From Neobacillus terrae (GTDB taxonomy: Bacteria; Bacillota; Bacilli; Bacillales; Cytobacillaceae): 64,000 nt of DNA. The notes below the pieces were generated by a model. The model was not told the DNA's origin and ran no database searches. It was given only the letters and a program-made list of their open reading frames with translations. The position numbers were made by a program, and so were the translations under genes. Positions 35,385-44,828 of the stretch are shown here, one piece after another (the first letter of the stretch is position 1; each line of letters starts with the position of its first letter). Location: the NCBI RefSeq assembly GCF_011393025.1, contig NZ_JAAOEO010000004.1, positions 248,001-312,000 on the forward strand, written 5' to 3'.

Positions 35385-36416
35385 TTATCCGACTTTCACC
35401 TGTGATTCACTTGCCATTGCTTCAGCAACATACATAGTGAGATCTACTACACGGGATGAATAGCCCCATTCATTGTCATACCAGGCCAAAACCTTCACCT
35501 TTTGACCGCCCATAACTAAAGTTGAAAGGCCATCAATAACAGCTGAATGTTCGTTAGTATTGAAATCTACTGAAACTAGAGGCTCAGTAGTAAATCCAAG
35601 AATGCCTTTTAATGGTCCCGTTGCTGCCTCAATAAAAGCATCATTGATTTCATCTAAAGTTACTTCCCTCTTTAAATCCACAACCAAATCCACAAGCGAT
35701 ACATTTGGTGTAGGGACACGGAGAGCCATTCCGTGAATTTTCCCTTTGAGCTGAGGAAGAACTAGAGATAATGCCTTTGCAGCACCTGTGGAAGTCGGGA
35801 TGATTGACTGGCCGCATGCGCGAGCCCTTCTTAAATCCTTATGAGGATTATCAATATTTTTCTGATCGTTTGTATAAGCATGAACAGTTGTCATGAGTCC
35901 ATTAATTATGCCGAATTTCTCATCAAGTACCTTAGCTACAGGCGCAAGGCAATTGGTTGTACAGGAAGCATTTGAAATAACATGGTGCTTAGTCGGATCC
36001 AATTTATTTTCATTAACTCCCATAACAATTGTGATATCTTCATCTTTTCCAGGTGCTGTTAAAATAACCTTTTTGGCTCCCGCTTCAAGATGAAGGCTTG
36101 CTTTATCATAAGAATTAAATTTGCCGGTTGCTTCTATTACTATATCAATATTCATTTCCTTCCAAGGGAGCAATTCTGGATTTCTATTATTCAGTAATTG
36201 AACTCTTTTGCCATTAACGATCAATTCATTATCTAAAGGAACCACTTCGCCTTCGAACTGGCCATGGGTTGTATCATATTTAATTAAATGCGCTAATGTT
36301 TCTGCCGGATAACTAGCATTAATTGCCACTACCTCAAGACTATTTTCAAGAATGGCTTTCCTAAAAACCATTCTTCCAATTCTCCCAAAACCGTTTATTG
36401 CTATTCTTGCTTTCAT
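35385..36416 (-). CDS. gapB: Glyceraldehyde-3-phosphate dehydrogenase, gluconeogenic type
   Basis: Mainly NADP-dependent GAPDH that works in the gluconeogenic direction. At 343 residues: Rossmann motif INGFGRIGRMVFRKA, catalytic ISNASCTTNCLAPV with the nucleophilic Cys, and LVDLVVDLKREVT in the substrate domain. The N-terminal NASYPAET (in place of the NDLTD typical of the NAD-dependent glycolytic GapA) supports GapB. CcpN-like operators lie in its promoter region. In B. subtilis gapB and speD are adjacent; here a terminator, a small ORF and a separate speD promoter lie between them. Confidence 0.94.
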   Translation of the reverse strand: MKARIAINGFGRIGRMVFRKAILENSLEVVAINASYPAETLAHLIKYDTTHGQFEGEVVPLDNELIVNGKRVQLLNNRNPELLPWKEMNIDIVIEATGKFNSYDKASLHLEAGAKKVILTAPGKDEDITIVMGVNENKLDPTKHHVISNASCTTNCLAPVAKVLDEKFGIINGLMTTVHAYTNDQKNIDNPHKDLRRARACGQSIIPTSTGAAKALSLVLPQLKGKIHGMALRVPTPNVSLVDLVVDLKREVTLDEINDAFIEAATGPLKGILGFTTEPLVSVDFNTNEHSAVIDGLSTLVMGGQKVKVLAWYDNEWGYSSRVVDLTMYVAEAMASESQVKVG

Positions 36417-36436
36417 TGTACGGCTCCTTCCGCATT

Positions 36437-36481
36437 AATGTTATACTTAATCACTTGTATATTTGTAATTAGTATAACATA
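36437..36481. promoter_or_regulatory. CcpN-like operators upstream of gapB
   Basis: The CcpN consensus TRTGHYATAYW is matched perfectly on the minus strand by TATGTTATACT (36471-36481) and at 10 of 11 positions on the plus strand by AATGTTATACT (36437-36447). The two arms form an inverted repeat, ATGTTATACT/AGTATAACAT. CcpN represses gapB during glycolytic growth in B. subtilis. Confidence 0.65.
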
Positions 36482-36589
36482 TTTAAAAACTTTTGTGATA
36501 CTAAAAGAGCGGAATTAACGAAATGTTTTACTATTCTGAATAATATCCCTAGGGGATTGCTGGATATTTAACATTCAGTTGAGAGCAAA

Positions 36590-36725
36590 GCCATATTTCC
36601 ACTTATCAAGCTCCAAACGCAACATCACAAGATGCTTTCCTTAGCACTTCCTCTGAAAGACTTCCTTCTCCAGTCCGTCGTGCTTTCATGAGTGATGGAT
36701 ATAAATTTTGATTATGTACAAAGGA
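36590..36725. repeat. Dispersed intergenic repeat, type 2, copy B
   Basis: In the 460-bp gene-free space between gapB and coaE. It shares GATGCTTTCCTT, TCCGTCGTGC and TATAAAT-TTGATTA blocks with 34375-34535. No gene is seen in this interval. Confidence 0.5.
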
Positions 36726-36831
36726 TGCGAGACACCGTTAGACTAAAGTGCATTTCCCATGAAAAATCTAATTTATTTTAATGGAATATCGATATTCCCC
36801 TCCTTTAAAAGCTGCGTTTAACAGGGATACA

Positions 36832-36860
36832 AACAAAAAAAAGAGAAGGCTATCCTTCTC
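36832..36860 (-). terminator. Terminator of polA-mutM-ytaF-coaE
   Basis: GAGAAGG/CCTTCTC with a four-base loop followed by eight T on the minus strand, 17 bp after the coaE stop. Confidence 0.85.
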
Positions 36861-36877
36861 AATGTGTTATACTATAT

Positions 36878-37474
36878 TCACTTTATCCAGCTTTCCAGGA
36901 TAGAGTCTAACTGCTTTTTTGTTTCCTCTATCGTACCGTTATTATCAATAACAGCATTTGCCAAATTTATTTTTATCTTTAAATCCATTTGTGACATTAT
37001 TCTAGCCTCCGCGTCTTCCCTAGATAAACCATTCCTGCTCATCAGCCTCGACAACTGCACTGGGGCATCTACATAAACAAGAATAGTCTTATCAGCCATG
37101 TATTCCAAGCGGCTTTCGAATAATAGCGGGATATCCAGAACAACTGCTTTTTCTCCTCTATTAACGGCTATTTCTTTTTTCTCATTCATTCGCCTGCGAA
37201 CATCAGGGTGAACAATCTCATTTAACACCCGCCGCTTCTCTTCATTATGAAATATTATAGACCCGAGCTTCGGCCTGTCAATACTCCCATCTGGCAGTAG
37301 TATATCTGAACCAAAGTTTTCAACGATTTTAAAATATGCAGGTTCTCCTGTTTCCACCGCAAGACGTGCTTCAACATCTGCATCAACAACCGTAATTCCT
37401 TTTTCTTTAAACATATTGGATACTGTGCTTTTTCCACTGGCAATACCGCCAGTTAGTCCGATTATTAGTGCCAT
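36878..37474 (-). CDS. coaE: Dephospho-CoA kinase
   Basis: Last step of coenzyme A synthesis: phosphorylates the 3'-hydroxyl of dephospho-CoA with ATP. At 198 residues: P-loop [18 protein letters not shown] at the N-terminus, [18 protein letters not shown] substrate segment, HPDVRRRM and the lid region [14 protein letters not shown]. It ends the polA-mutM-ytaF-coaE cluster, which has the same order in B. subtilis. Confidence 0.96.
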   Translation of the reverse strand: MALIIGLTGGIASGKSTVSNMFKEKGITVVDADVEARLAVETGEPAYFKIVENFGSDILLPDGSIDRPKLGSIIFHNEEKRRVLNEIVHPDVRRRMNEKKEIAVNRGEKAVVLDIPLLFESRLEYMADKTILVYVDAPVQLSRLMSRNGLSREDAEARIMSQMDLKIKINLANAVIDNNGTIEETKKQLDSILESWIK

Positions 37475-37493
37475 TGATAAATCCTTTCAGCGA

Positions 37494-38129
37494 TTATAAT
37501 TTCCATATTCCAATCATAATTAATAATAGTCCTGGAAGGAATGTAAGCTTTTGCACCCAGTCGCATTTTGAGAAAAAGGTGCCGCTCTTGATTCCCGCAA
37601 TGACGAAAAGCGAACTCATTACTGCAACAGAAGCAGCCAGATAAAAAGGGGGATATCCAAGCATTGCTGCCCCTACCCCTGCCCCAAAAGCATCCATGGA
37701 CAGTGCTGTTCCAAGCAAAAGTGCTTCTATGCCTGTAATGGTCCCTGATTGGTCAAAGTCAGCGGATAGTGGTCTTTTCAGTATATTAATGACAAGACCC
37801 AGAGAACGGATCTCAAAGTTAACTATTGTTTTTTCGCCACTTTCCTGATCTTTGTTTTTTTCTGGCTTAAAAAATTGATATAGTACCCAGGCTCCCAAAA
37901 TAATAAGGATCATACCGCCAAGTGCCGCTGTAATCCCAGGCGAAAGAATCCTTTGAAGCCCATGCCCTATGGTTACCGCAAGCATAAGGGAGATAGCTGA
38001 GCATGCAGCAATAATTAATACAGACTTAAAGGGCATGACCATTTTCCGGAGGCCGTAGGTAAAGCCAACACTAAAACTGTCAAGACTGACAGCAAAAGCG
38101 AGAATAAAAAGTGAAAGAATGTGAACCAT
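37494..38129 (-). CDS. ytaF: Sporulation membrane protein YtaF (MntP-like)
   Basis: Polytopic membrane protein of 211 residues with about six helices, related to the MntP manganese exporters and named for its sporulation-linked expression in B. subtilis. Two repeated halves contain the paired acidic motifs AVSLDSFSVGFTYGLRK (about 13-29) and ALSMDAFGAGVGAAMLG (about 137-153), typical of this transporter fold. A hydrophilic loop with EKNKDQESGEK separates the halves. It starts 20 bp upstream of coaE. Cation transport is inference. Confidence 0.86.
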   Translation of the reverse strand: MVHILSLFILAFAVSLDSFSVGFTYGLRKMVMPFKSVLIIAACSAISLMLAVTIGHGLQRILSPGITAALGGMILIILGAWVLYQFFKPEKNKDQESGEKTIVNFEIRSLGLVINILKRPLSADFDQSGTITGIEALLLGTALSMDAFGAGVGAAMLGYPPFYLAASVAVMSSLFVIAGIKSGTFFSKCDWVQKLTFLPGLLLIMIGIWKL

Positions 38130-38274
38130 GAAAATAGCTCCTTCCTGTCAATCATCACGATAGTATATGAAAGGAGCCTTTCCCGTGTCATTCAAAAAGC
38201 AACAGCAAAAATTGGGATTATTAAGTTAATGGACATGTACAGGGCAATGGCTATATATTTTGTTCAGCATAAAT

Positions 38275-39102
38275 TTAAAGTTTTTGGCAGTTAGGGCAAA
38301 AGTGGGTACCTCTTCCTCCCACAACTGTTTTCTCAATAGGTTTACCGCAGGTTTTACATTCTTCTCCTTTACGGCTGTATACAAGTAAATCAAGCTGAAA
38401 CATTCCAATTTGTCCCTGTGAATTAACATAGGATCGAATGGTGCTTCCTCCCTTTTCCACTGCCTCACTTAGTGTTGCAATAATTTCCCGGTGCAGCCTG
38501 GCTGTTTCCTCCTCCGTAAGTTCCTTAGCGGATCGTTCGGGATGAAGCCCCGCTCTGAAAAGTGCTTCATCAACATAAATATTTCCAAGTCCAACAAGAT
38601 TTGTTTGATCTAAAAGAGCCGTTTTTAGCTTGCGGTTTGTTTTCTTTAGTCTGCTATTCAGGATTTCAACAGTGAAATCTTCAGAGAAAGGCTCGGGGCC
38701 AAGCTGGCTGAGGGGAGGAAAAGAAAATTCCTCCCCTTTCTTGAAAAGATGCATGGTTCCAAATTTCCTAACATCCCTGTATCTTAGCTCGGTTCCATCA
38801 CTAAAGTAAAAAATAACATGTACATGTTTATCAACAGGTTCGTCTGCTTTATACAGTCCGTATTTTCCTTCCATTCTCAAGTGAGAAACCAAGGCAAAAT
38901 GGTCAGTGTAAATAATCAGGAATTTACCTCTTCTGCCAATGTCAAGGATGGTTTCTCCTTTTAGGGCATCAATAAACTGCGTGGCCTCTTCAGGCTTCTT
39001 AACAATCTTTGGCCAGAGAACAGTGATATCTTTAATTTGTTTGTGAAGAACTAAATGGTGCAGTGTCCTCCTTACCGTTTCAACCTCAGGAAGCTCCGGC
39101 AT
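38275..39102 (-). CDS. mutM: Formamidopyrimidine-DNA glycosylase (Fpg)
   Basis: Removes 8-oxoguanine and formamidopyrimidines and cuts the abasic site. At 275 residues: catalytic N-terminus PELPEVETVRR (Pro2 after Met removal, Glu3), LVGLGNIYVDEALFRAGLHP helix-two-turn-helix, and the C-terminal zinc finger CKTCGKPIEKTVVGGRGTHFCPNC. It follows polA directly (36 bp), pairing base excision with gap filling, as in B. subtilis. Confidence 0.97.
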   Translation of the reverse strand: MPELPEVETVRRTLHHLVLHKQIKDITVLWPKIVKKPEEATQFIDALKGETILDIGRRGKFLIIYTDHFALVSHLRMEGKYGLYKADEPVDKHVHVIFYFSDGTELRYRDVRKFGTMHLFKKGEEFSFPPLSQLGPEPFSEDFTVEILNSRLKKTNRKLKTALLDQTNLVGLGNIYVDEALFRAGLHPERSAKELTEEETARLHREIIATLSEAVEKGGSTIRSYVNSQGQIGMFQLDLLVYSRKGEECKTCGKPIEKTVVGGRGTHFCPNCQKL

Positions 39103-39138
39103 ATTAATCTCCTCCTGCTAATTCATCGCTGTTTTTAG

Positions 39139-41781
39139 TTATTTGGCATCGAACCAGGTTGGACCATAGGAATAATCCACCTTTAGAGGTACTTTTAATT
39201 CAATAGCGTTTTCCATGACCTCTGGTACTATTTTTTTCAGTATCTCAATTTCATCCTCTGGTGCTTCGAAGATTAATTCATCGTGCACCTGGAGCAGAAG
39301 CCGTGATTTTAAGCCTTGTTCAGCGAGTTTGTCAGCCATATCTATCATAGCTTTCTTGATAATATCCGCTGCACTACCTTGAATTGGCGTATTCATTGCA
39401 GTTCTTTCTGCAAAGCTTCTCAGGTTAAAGTTGCGGCTTGTAATCTCTGGAATATATCTTCTTCTCTGCATCAAAGTTGTTACATAGCCTTTTTGCTTTG
39501 CAAGCTTAACAATATCATCCATATATTCCTGTACACCAGGATAACTCTGCAGATATCTTTCTATGAACCTTCCTGCTTCTTTCCGTGTAATATTAAGGCT
39601 CTGAGACAGTCCAAAATCACTGATTCCATAGACGATTCCAAAGTTTACTGCCTTTGCATGTCGCCTCATATTGGAGGTTACTTCATCTGCGGCAACATGG
39701 AAAACTTCCATTGCTGTTTTAGTATGAATATCGAGATCCTCTTTAAAGGCCTGTATTAATTTATCATCATTTGCAATATGGGCAAGCACACGCAGCTCAA
39801 TCTGTGAATAGTCAGCGGCAAAGATCAGCCAGCCCTCTTCTGAAGGAACAAAGGCCTGTCGAATCTTTTTACCTTCCTCAAGTCTGATAGGGATATTCTG
39901 CAAGTTTGGATCGGTAGAGCTTAATCTTCCTGTTTGAGTCAGGGCCTGATTAAATCTGGTATGAACTTTTCCCGATGCAGGGTCTATTACCTTTAAAAGG
40001 CCTTCTATATAGGTAGACTGCAATTTTCCGAGCTGTCTATATTCGAGAATTTGTTCGATGATCTCATGATCGCCGGCCAGCTTTTCAAGAACATCCGCCG
40101 ATGTAGAATAGCCAGTTTTAGTTTTCTTCAGGGCTGGAAGATTTAATTTCTCGAACAAAATTAAGCCTAACTGTTTTGGGGAATTAATATTAAATGATTC
40201 CCCAGCAAGCTCAAAAATTCTGCTTTCTATTTCCTTCAGACGCTGGTTAATTTCCTGTCCCTGTTTTTTTAGCCTTTCAACATCTACCTTGATGCCGGTA
40301 TATTCCATGTCGGCTAAAATAAGTGAGAGGGGCATTTCAAGCTCGCGAAACAATTCTTCCTGCTGATTCTCAATTAATTCTTTTTCAAGCTTTTCCCTCA
40401 ATTCTTGCATTGCCAGGCTTTTTCTGACAAGATGCTCTGCAAGCTTCTCCTCTTCCGGAATTCTTCGCTTTGCACCTTTTCCATAAAAACTTTCATCTGA
40501 ATCCACAAGATTTATTCCATATCTTTTTGTAATGGATGCGATATCCTCTATGCCTTCAGAAGGGTTAAGAATATATGGAGCAATAAATACATCAAAGGTA
40601 CTTCCTTTTAAATGGATTCCTCGCTTTCTGAGTGAAACCTCAGACCTTTTCGCATCATAAACTGTTTTAGTTTTGCTTTCGTCCTCAGCCCATTCCTTAA
40701 ATACAGGGGATTTTAACGCTGCTTCTGCAGGCAGGAAATAATGACCCGTTTCATTGACAAGCGAAAAGCCAATTATATCTGCAGTTTGATAATTATCCTC
40801 CAGCATTTCTACATAAAAGTAATTGTCATCAGTAAACATGCCGGCATTAATATCATTTTCATTTACAATGACAAACTCAATCTCTTCCATATCTTCCTTT
40901 TGAAGCTCAACTGGCTCATCGCCAAGCTTGTCCAGCAACGAATTAAAGCCGAGTTCTTTAAACAGCGGAATCAGCTTTTCACGTATCATTCCCTCATACT
41001 CCAGCTCGCTCAAATTAACCTCTACAGGTGCTTCTCTTGTGATTGTAGCGAGTTCCTTGCTCATGATAGCCTGTTCTTTAAATTCTGAGAGCTTTTCTTT
41101 AAGTTTATTGCCGCTTACGCTCTCAATTGAATTTAAAAGATTTTCTACCGTTGAAAATTCCTTTAATAGCTTAATTGCTGTTTTTTCTCCAACACCCGGA
41201 ACACCAGGAATGTTATCGGAGGGGTCTCCCATCAGACCTTTCATATCAATAATTTGATCAGGGGTTAACCCATATTTCTCTTTAATATGCTCCGGAGTAT
41301 ATTCTTCAATATCTGTAATCCCTTTTCGGGTAATTCCAACCCTGGTCTTATCCGAGGCCAGCTGTGTTAAGTCCTTGTCACCGGAAATTACCCGAACTTC
41401 GAAGCCCTCTTTTTCTCCAAGAAGGGACAATGTACCAATAATATCATCAGCTTCATAGTTTTCGAGCTGATATCGTGAAATCCCGTACGAATCAAGGAGC
41501 TCCTGAATAAATGGAAATTGTTCGGATAATTCAGAAGGAGTTTTTTGCCTTCCGCCTTTATACTCGCTAAAGGTCTTATGTCGGAATGTTGTTTTACCAG
41601 CATCAAAAGCAACCAGGATATGGGTTGGTTTTTCGTCCTCCAGAATTTTCATTAACATCATTGCAAAACCGTATACTGCATTTGTATGTATTCCCTTATC
41701 GTTATTAAGCAGCGGCAGGGCAAAAAAAGCACGGTAAGCTATACTGTTTCCGTCTATAAGAACCAATTTCTTTTTTTCCAT
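39139..41781 (-). CDS. polA: DNA polymerase I
   Basis: Repair and Okazaki-fragment polymerase. At 880 residues: N-terminal 5'-3' nuclease (LVLIDGNSIAYRAFFAL, YEADDIIGTL, VISGDKDLTQL), a 3'-5' exonuclease-like domain (about 300-470) and the family A core with DPNLQNIPIR, FAADYSQIELRVLAHI, RRHAKAVNFGIVYGIS and LQVHDELIFEAP. The exonuclease-like domain lacks the DxE motif expected of a proofreading enzyme (it reads FYVEMLEDNYQTADIIG), as in other Bacillus Pol I, so proofreading is probably absent. Confidence 0.97.
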   Translation of the reverse strand: MEKKKLVLIDGNSIAYRAFFALPLLNNDKGIHTNAVYGFAMMLMKILEDEKPTHILVAFDAGKTTFRHKTFSEYKGGRQKTPSELSEQFPFIQELLDSYGISRYQLENYEADDIIGTLSLLGEKEGFEVRVISGDKDLTQLASDKTRVGITRKGITDIEEYTPEHIKEKYGLTPDQIIDMKGLMGDPSDNIPGVPGVGEKTAIKLLKEFSTVENLLNSIESVSGNKLKEKLSEFKEQAIMSKELATITREAPVEVNLSELEYEGMIREKLIPLFKELGFNSLLDKLGDEPVELQKEDMEEIEFVIVNENDINAGMFTDDNYFYVEMLEDNYQTADIIGFSLVNETGHYFLPAEAALKSPVFKEWAEDESKTKTVYDAKRSEVSLRKRGIHLKGSTFDVFIAPYILNPSEGIEDIASITKRYGINLVDSDESFYGKGAKRRIPEEEKLAEHLVRKSLAMQELREKLEKELIENQQEELFRELEMPLSLILADMEYTGIKVDVERLKKQGQEINQRLKEIESRIFELAGESFNINSPKQLGLILFEKLNLPALKKTKTGYSTSADVLEKLAGDHEIIEQILEYRQLGKLQSTYIEGLLKVIDPASGKVHTRFNQALTQTGRLSSTDPNLQNIPIRLEEGKKIRQAFVPSEEGWLIFAADYSQIELRVLAHIANDDKLIQAFKEDLDIHTKTAMEVFHVAADEVTSNMRRHAKAVNFGIVYGISDFGLSQSLNITRKEAGRFIERYLQSYPGVQEYMDDIVKLAKQKGYVTTLMQRRRYIPEITSRNFNLRSFAERTAMNTPIQGSAADIIKKAMIDMADKLAEQGLKSRLLLQVHDELIFEAPEDEIEILKKIVPEVMENAIELKVPLKVDYSYGPTWFDAK

Positions 41782-41965
41782 AATGTTTCCTCCTGATATA
41801 ATCGTTTATTAAGCCATCTATTTAAAAGGAATTATTCTTTGATGCAGTTTCCTTAATATTTTATCATGATAGGAAAGGGAAAGGAAAATTGAGGGTTTAA
41901 GGAAATTCCAAAGGGATAGTTTAACGACGTATGGATTGCTACGCCTATAAGGTTAGTGAGTTTCA
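41782..41965. other. polA upstream region, no further gene
   Basis: AGGAGG before polA is clear. The remaining bases are AT-rich and purine-biased; I see no convincing gene and no unambiguous promoter. Confidence 0.4.
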
Positions 41966-42010
41966 ATAAAATGAAAGAGCGAAAGCGGGGTCTGCTTTCG
42001 CTCTTTCTTG
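41966..42010. terminator. Strong terminator after phoR
   Basis: GAAAGAGCGAAAGC/GCTTTCGCTCTTTC, 14 perfect pairs, with T-rich flanks on both strands. Confidence 0.85.
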
Positions 42011-42122
42011 TTTGGCTCCTAGGATGAAGGGGCTTACAGCTATTATCTTACAGAAGAAGTATTAATAGAAAATGAATTCTCTGTAAAGATTCTGTAAATT
42101 TTCCCTTCCTCCACTAAAGCCA

Positions 42123-43898
42123 TTACTTCAATTTCCTCGGACAATCCCTAAATAATTCGATCGTAAATTGACTTCCAGTCCCAACCTTGCTTTTAACAGT
42201 TATATTACCTTGATGGGCTTCAACAATGTGCTTTACGATTGCCAGTCCGAGGCCTGTTCCGCCGGAGTTTCGGCTTCTCGCCCTGTCTATTCTATAAAAC
42301 CTTTCAAATATCCTCGGTATTTCCTCTTTTTCTATCCCAATTCCAGTGTCTTTTACGCTTACATAAACTTTTTCTTTGACTCCCTGGATTTTCACTTTTA
42401 CATTTCCGTTGGTTGGAGTATAAGCAATGGCATTGGTTATAAGGTTTATAAACACTTGTTTCAGCCGGTATACATCGCCTTCTATAAATAGCTCCTCTTC
42501 CGAACACTCTAATTGCAGCTCTATTTCTTTAGAATCAGCTTTGTTTCTTAACATAGTCATGACTTCCTCAATAATAGCCAGCAGATTAAACTGGGTGATA
42601 TTAAGTGCGAAGCCATGCTGTTCTATCTTTGAAAGATCAAGCAAGTCCTGTATTAACGATTGAAGCCTGTCGCTTTCTTTTAAAATTATCGACAAAAAAG
42701 CCTCCAAGGTTTCTTTGTTATCCATGGCCCCTTCAAGAAGAGTCTCCGAAAATCCTTTAATAGAAGTTACAGGCGTTTTTAATTCATGAGATACATTCGC
42801 TACGAAATCTTTTCTCATCTGTTCCAATTTTTTCAGTTCGGTAATATCATGGAAAACCAGCAATACACCTTTCCATACATGATTTGAACCGATTATTGGA
42901 ACACCATATACCTGAAAGGATCTTCTTTCAATTCCAATGTTAAGATACATCTGCCTGCTGGCTTTTTGCTCGGTCATAAAGATTTCTTCTATTAGTCTGC
43001 ATATTTCTTTATGTTCAATAACTTCATAATAAAGCTGATATAAATAATCTGACGGATTGATATGAAAAATTTCCTTGTAACCCTTGTTAATTAGATTTAT
43101 ATACCCCCGGCTATCTATAAGAATAAGTCCGCTTCCCATATTTTCTATCAGGGCGCTAAGCCTGTCCTGCTGCATTTCCTGCGCTCTAACCATTTCCTCA
43201 AGATTTCGGGCAAGCACATTTATAGATGAACTAAGCATTCCGGTTTCATCTATACTATCCTCATATGTCCTTGCTCTATAATTTCCTTTTGCCAATTCGA
43301 TCGCAACCTGGGTAGCGGATTCAATTGGTTTCGCATATCTCGCAGCAACCCTCGATCCCAGCAGGAAAATGACAGCCAGGGCAATTCCAAGGCTAGCCGA
43401 GATAAGCCACCATATACCTCTGTAAGCCTTTTTGAGTTCACCTGTTTCCGTACTGATAAACAAATAGCCAGTAGTTTTGTGGTTTTCTATGATTGGTTTC
43501 CAGTAATAATGAAGGTCCGTTCCATCCTGAACGTCAAGCCTGATTTGCCGCGAGGACTTTTTGGGGATGGATTTTTTTATTATATCCTCATGAAGACCTT
43601 CCTGGGCCCCCTCTGTTTTTCCTGTATCTATTAAAATTTTTCCCTGACGGTCTGTAAGAGTAATCCTTGTCTCCAGCATGTTGCTGATTTCATTAATGTC
43701 CTTCCTACTAAAAGAAGAAATACCGCCTTTATCAATAATCTCCTTTTCTAACAGGGCTGTTTCCTTTTTCAGCCTCTCATTAAAAGAGTGAACATAATAA
43801 TTTTTGAACAATTGTCCCAGCAGGATGCCAAGCCCTAAAAATACACCTGCGATTAATGTAATAATAGCTATAAGAAGCTTTGTGCGAAATCTGGTCAT
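42123..43898 (-). CDS. phoR: Phosphate-regulon sensor kinase PhoR
   Basis: Membrane histidine kinase that senses phosphate limitation (through wall-teichoic-acid metabolism in B. subtilis) and phosphorylates PhoP. At 591 residues: helix 1 at about 9-30, extracellular PAS-like domain to about 150, helix 2 (WWLISASLGIALAVIFLLGS), HAMP, cytoplasmic PAS (about 240-350), HisKA with FVANVSHELKTPVTSIKGFSETL, and the HATPase domain (NLITNAIAYTP, DTGIGIEKEEIPRIFERFYR, GGTGLGLAIVKHIVEAH). It overlaps phoP by four bases. Confidence 0.96.
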   Translation of the reverse strand: MTRFRTKLLIAIITLIAGVFLGLGILLGQLFKNYYVHSFNERLKKETALLEKEIIDKGGISSFSRKDINEISNMLETRITLTDRQGKILIDTGKTEGAQEGLHEDIIKKSIPKKSSRQIRLDVQDGTDLHYYWKPIIENHKTTGYLFISTETGELKKAYRGIWWLISASLGIALAVIFLLGSRVAARYAKPIESATQVAIELAKGNYRARTYEDSIDETGMLSSSINVLARNLEEMVRAQEMQQDRLSALIENMGSGLILIDSRGYINLINKGYKEIFHINPSDYLYQLYYEVIEHKEICRLIEEIFMTEQKASRQMYLNIGIERRSFQVYGVPIIGSNHVWKGVLLVFHDITELKKLEQMRKDFVANVSHELKTPVTSIKGFSETLLEGAMDNKETLEAFLSIILKESDRLQSLIQDLLDLSKIEQHGFALNITQFNLLAIIEEVMTMLRNKADSKEIELQLECSEEELFIEGDVYRLKQVFINLITNAIAYTPTNGNVKVKIQGVKEKVYVSVKDTGIGIEKEEIPRIFERFYRIDRARSRNSGGTGLGLAIVKHIVEAHQGNITVKSKVGTGSQFTIELFRDCPRKLK

Positions 43899-44611
43899 TC
43901 CCCTTTGGGCTCCTCCAGCTTATATCCAAGTCCACGGATTGTTTTGATATAGGCTGGCCTTTTGGTGTCAACCTCAATTTTTTCCCTAAGATGAGAAACA
44001 TGGACATCCACAATTCTTGTATCCCCTGCAAAATCGTAATTCCAGACAGCACTTAACAGCTGGTCCCTTGTTAATACACGGTTTTTATTCTGAGCCAGGA
44101 ATAAAAGAAGCTCAAACTCTTTTAAGGTCAGTTCCAGGGTCTCTCCTTTAAACACGGCAACGTATTGGTCTGGGAATAAATGAAGATCTCCGATAATAAT
44201 TGTACCTTCACTTACTGTTTCTGCCTCGTTCGTTTCAGACGGATTCTGTGTTCTCCTAAGAATTGCTTTTACCCTTGCAATTACCTCTCTCGGACTGAAC
44301 GGTTTTATCATATAATCGTCTGCACCCAGTTCAAGGCCAAGAATTTTATCTAATTCATCGTCTTTTGCTGTAAGCATTAAAATAGGAGTCATGACTCTTT
44401 GCTGCCGCAGTTCCTTGCAGACTTCCATTCCATCCATCTTAGGAAGCATTAAATCAAGGACAATAATGTTTGGCTTTTCTTTCAGAGCAAGTTCTTTTCC
44501 TTCCTCGCCATCCATCGCTGTAATCACATCAAAACCTGCCTGCTCCAAATTATACTGTAGCAAGGTAACAATTGATTGCTCATCATCAACAACAAGCACT
44601 TTGTTTTTCAT
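43895..44611 (-). CDS. phoP: Phosphate-regulon response regulator PhoP
   Basis: OmpR-type regulator activated by PhoR. The receiver domain has VVDDEQSIV, the phospho-acceptor Asp in IIVLDLMLPKMDGMEV, and MLTAKDDELDKILGLELGADDYMIKPFSPREV. The C-terminal winged helix reads LTLKEFELLLFLAQNKNRVLTRDQLL and RIVDVHVSHLREKIE. The ATG ending at 44611 (MKNKVLVVDDEQ, 238 residues) has GGAGG six bases upstream; the longer frame adds 15 unrelated residues. An AT-rich promoter region lies at about 44660-44690. Confidence 0.96.
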   Translation of the reverse strand: MKNKVLVVDDEQSIVTLLQYNLEQAGFDVITAMDGEEGKELALKEKPNIIVLDLMLPKMDGMEVCKELRQQRVMTPILMLTAKDDELDKILGLELGADDYMIKPFSPREVIARVKAILRRTQNPSETNEAETVSEGTIIIGDLHLFPDQYVAVFKGETLELTLKEFELLLFLAQNKNRVLTRDQLLSAVWNYDFAGDTRIVDVHVSHLREKIEVDTKRPAYIKTIRGLGYKLEEPKGE

Positions 44612-44778
44612 AAAAGCCTCCACTAAAAGAATTAACCCCTTTTTGTACCCCTTCACAACTATAATATAATAAATAAAAGAAATAGGGCAACGTGGAGAAG
44701 CATGGTTTGAACTTGATGCAGTTTAATACTGTTACAGCTAAACCATAAAAAGCCATTTAGGAATAAGCTGTAAGGACG

Positions 44779-44815
44779 CAAAAAGGCAGGACACCCCATC
44801 CTGGAGCCCTGCCTT
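44779..44815 (-). terminator. Terminator of the MaoC-like gene
   Basis: Minus-strand AAGGCAGG/CCTGCCTT around an inner CAGGATGGGGTGTCCTG hairpin, followed by TTTTT. Confidence 0.75.
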
Positions 44816-44828
44816 AGCAAGCGAAGAA

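Noticed and set aside
43895..44828. PhoP boxes upstream of phoPR
   Set aside because: No set of phased TTAACA-like repeats convincing enough to list.
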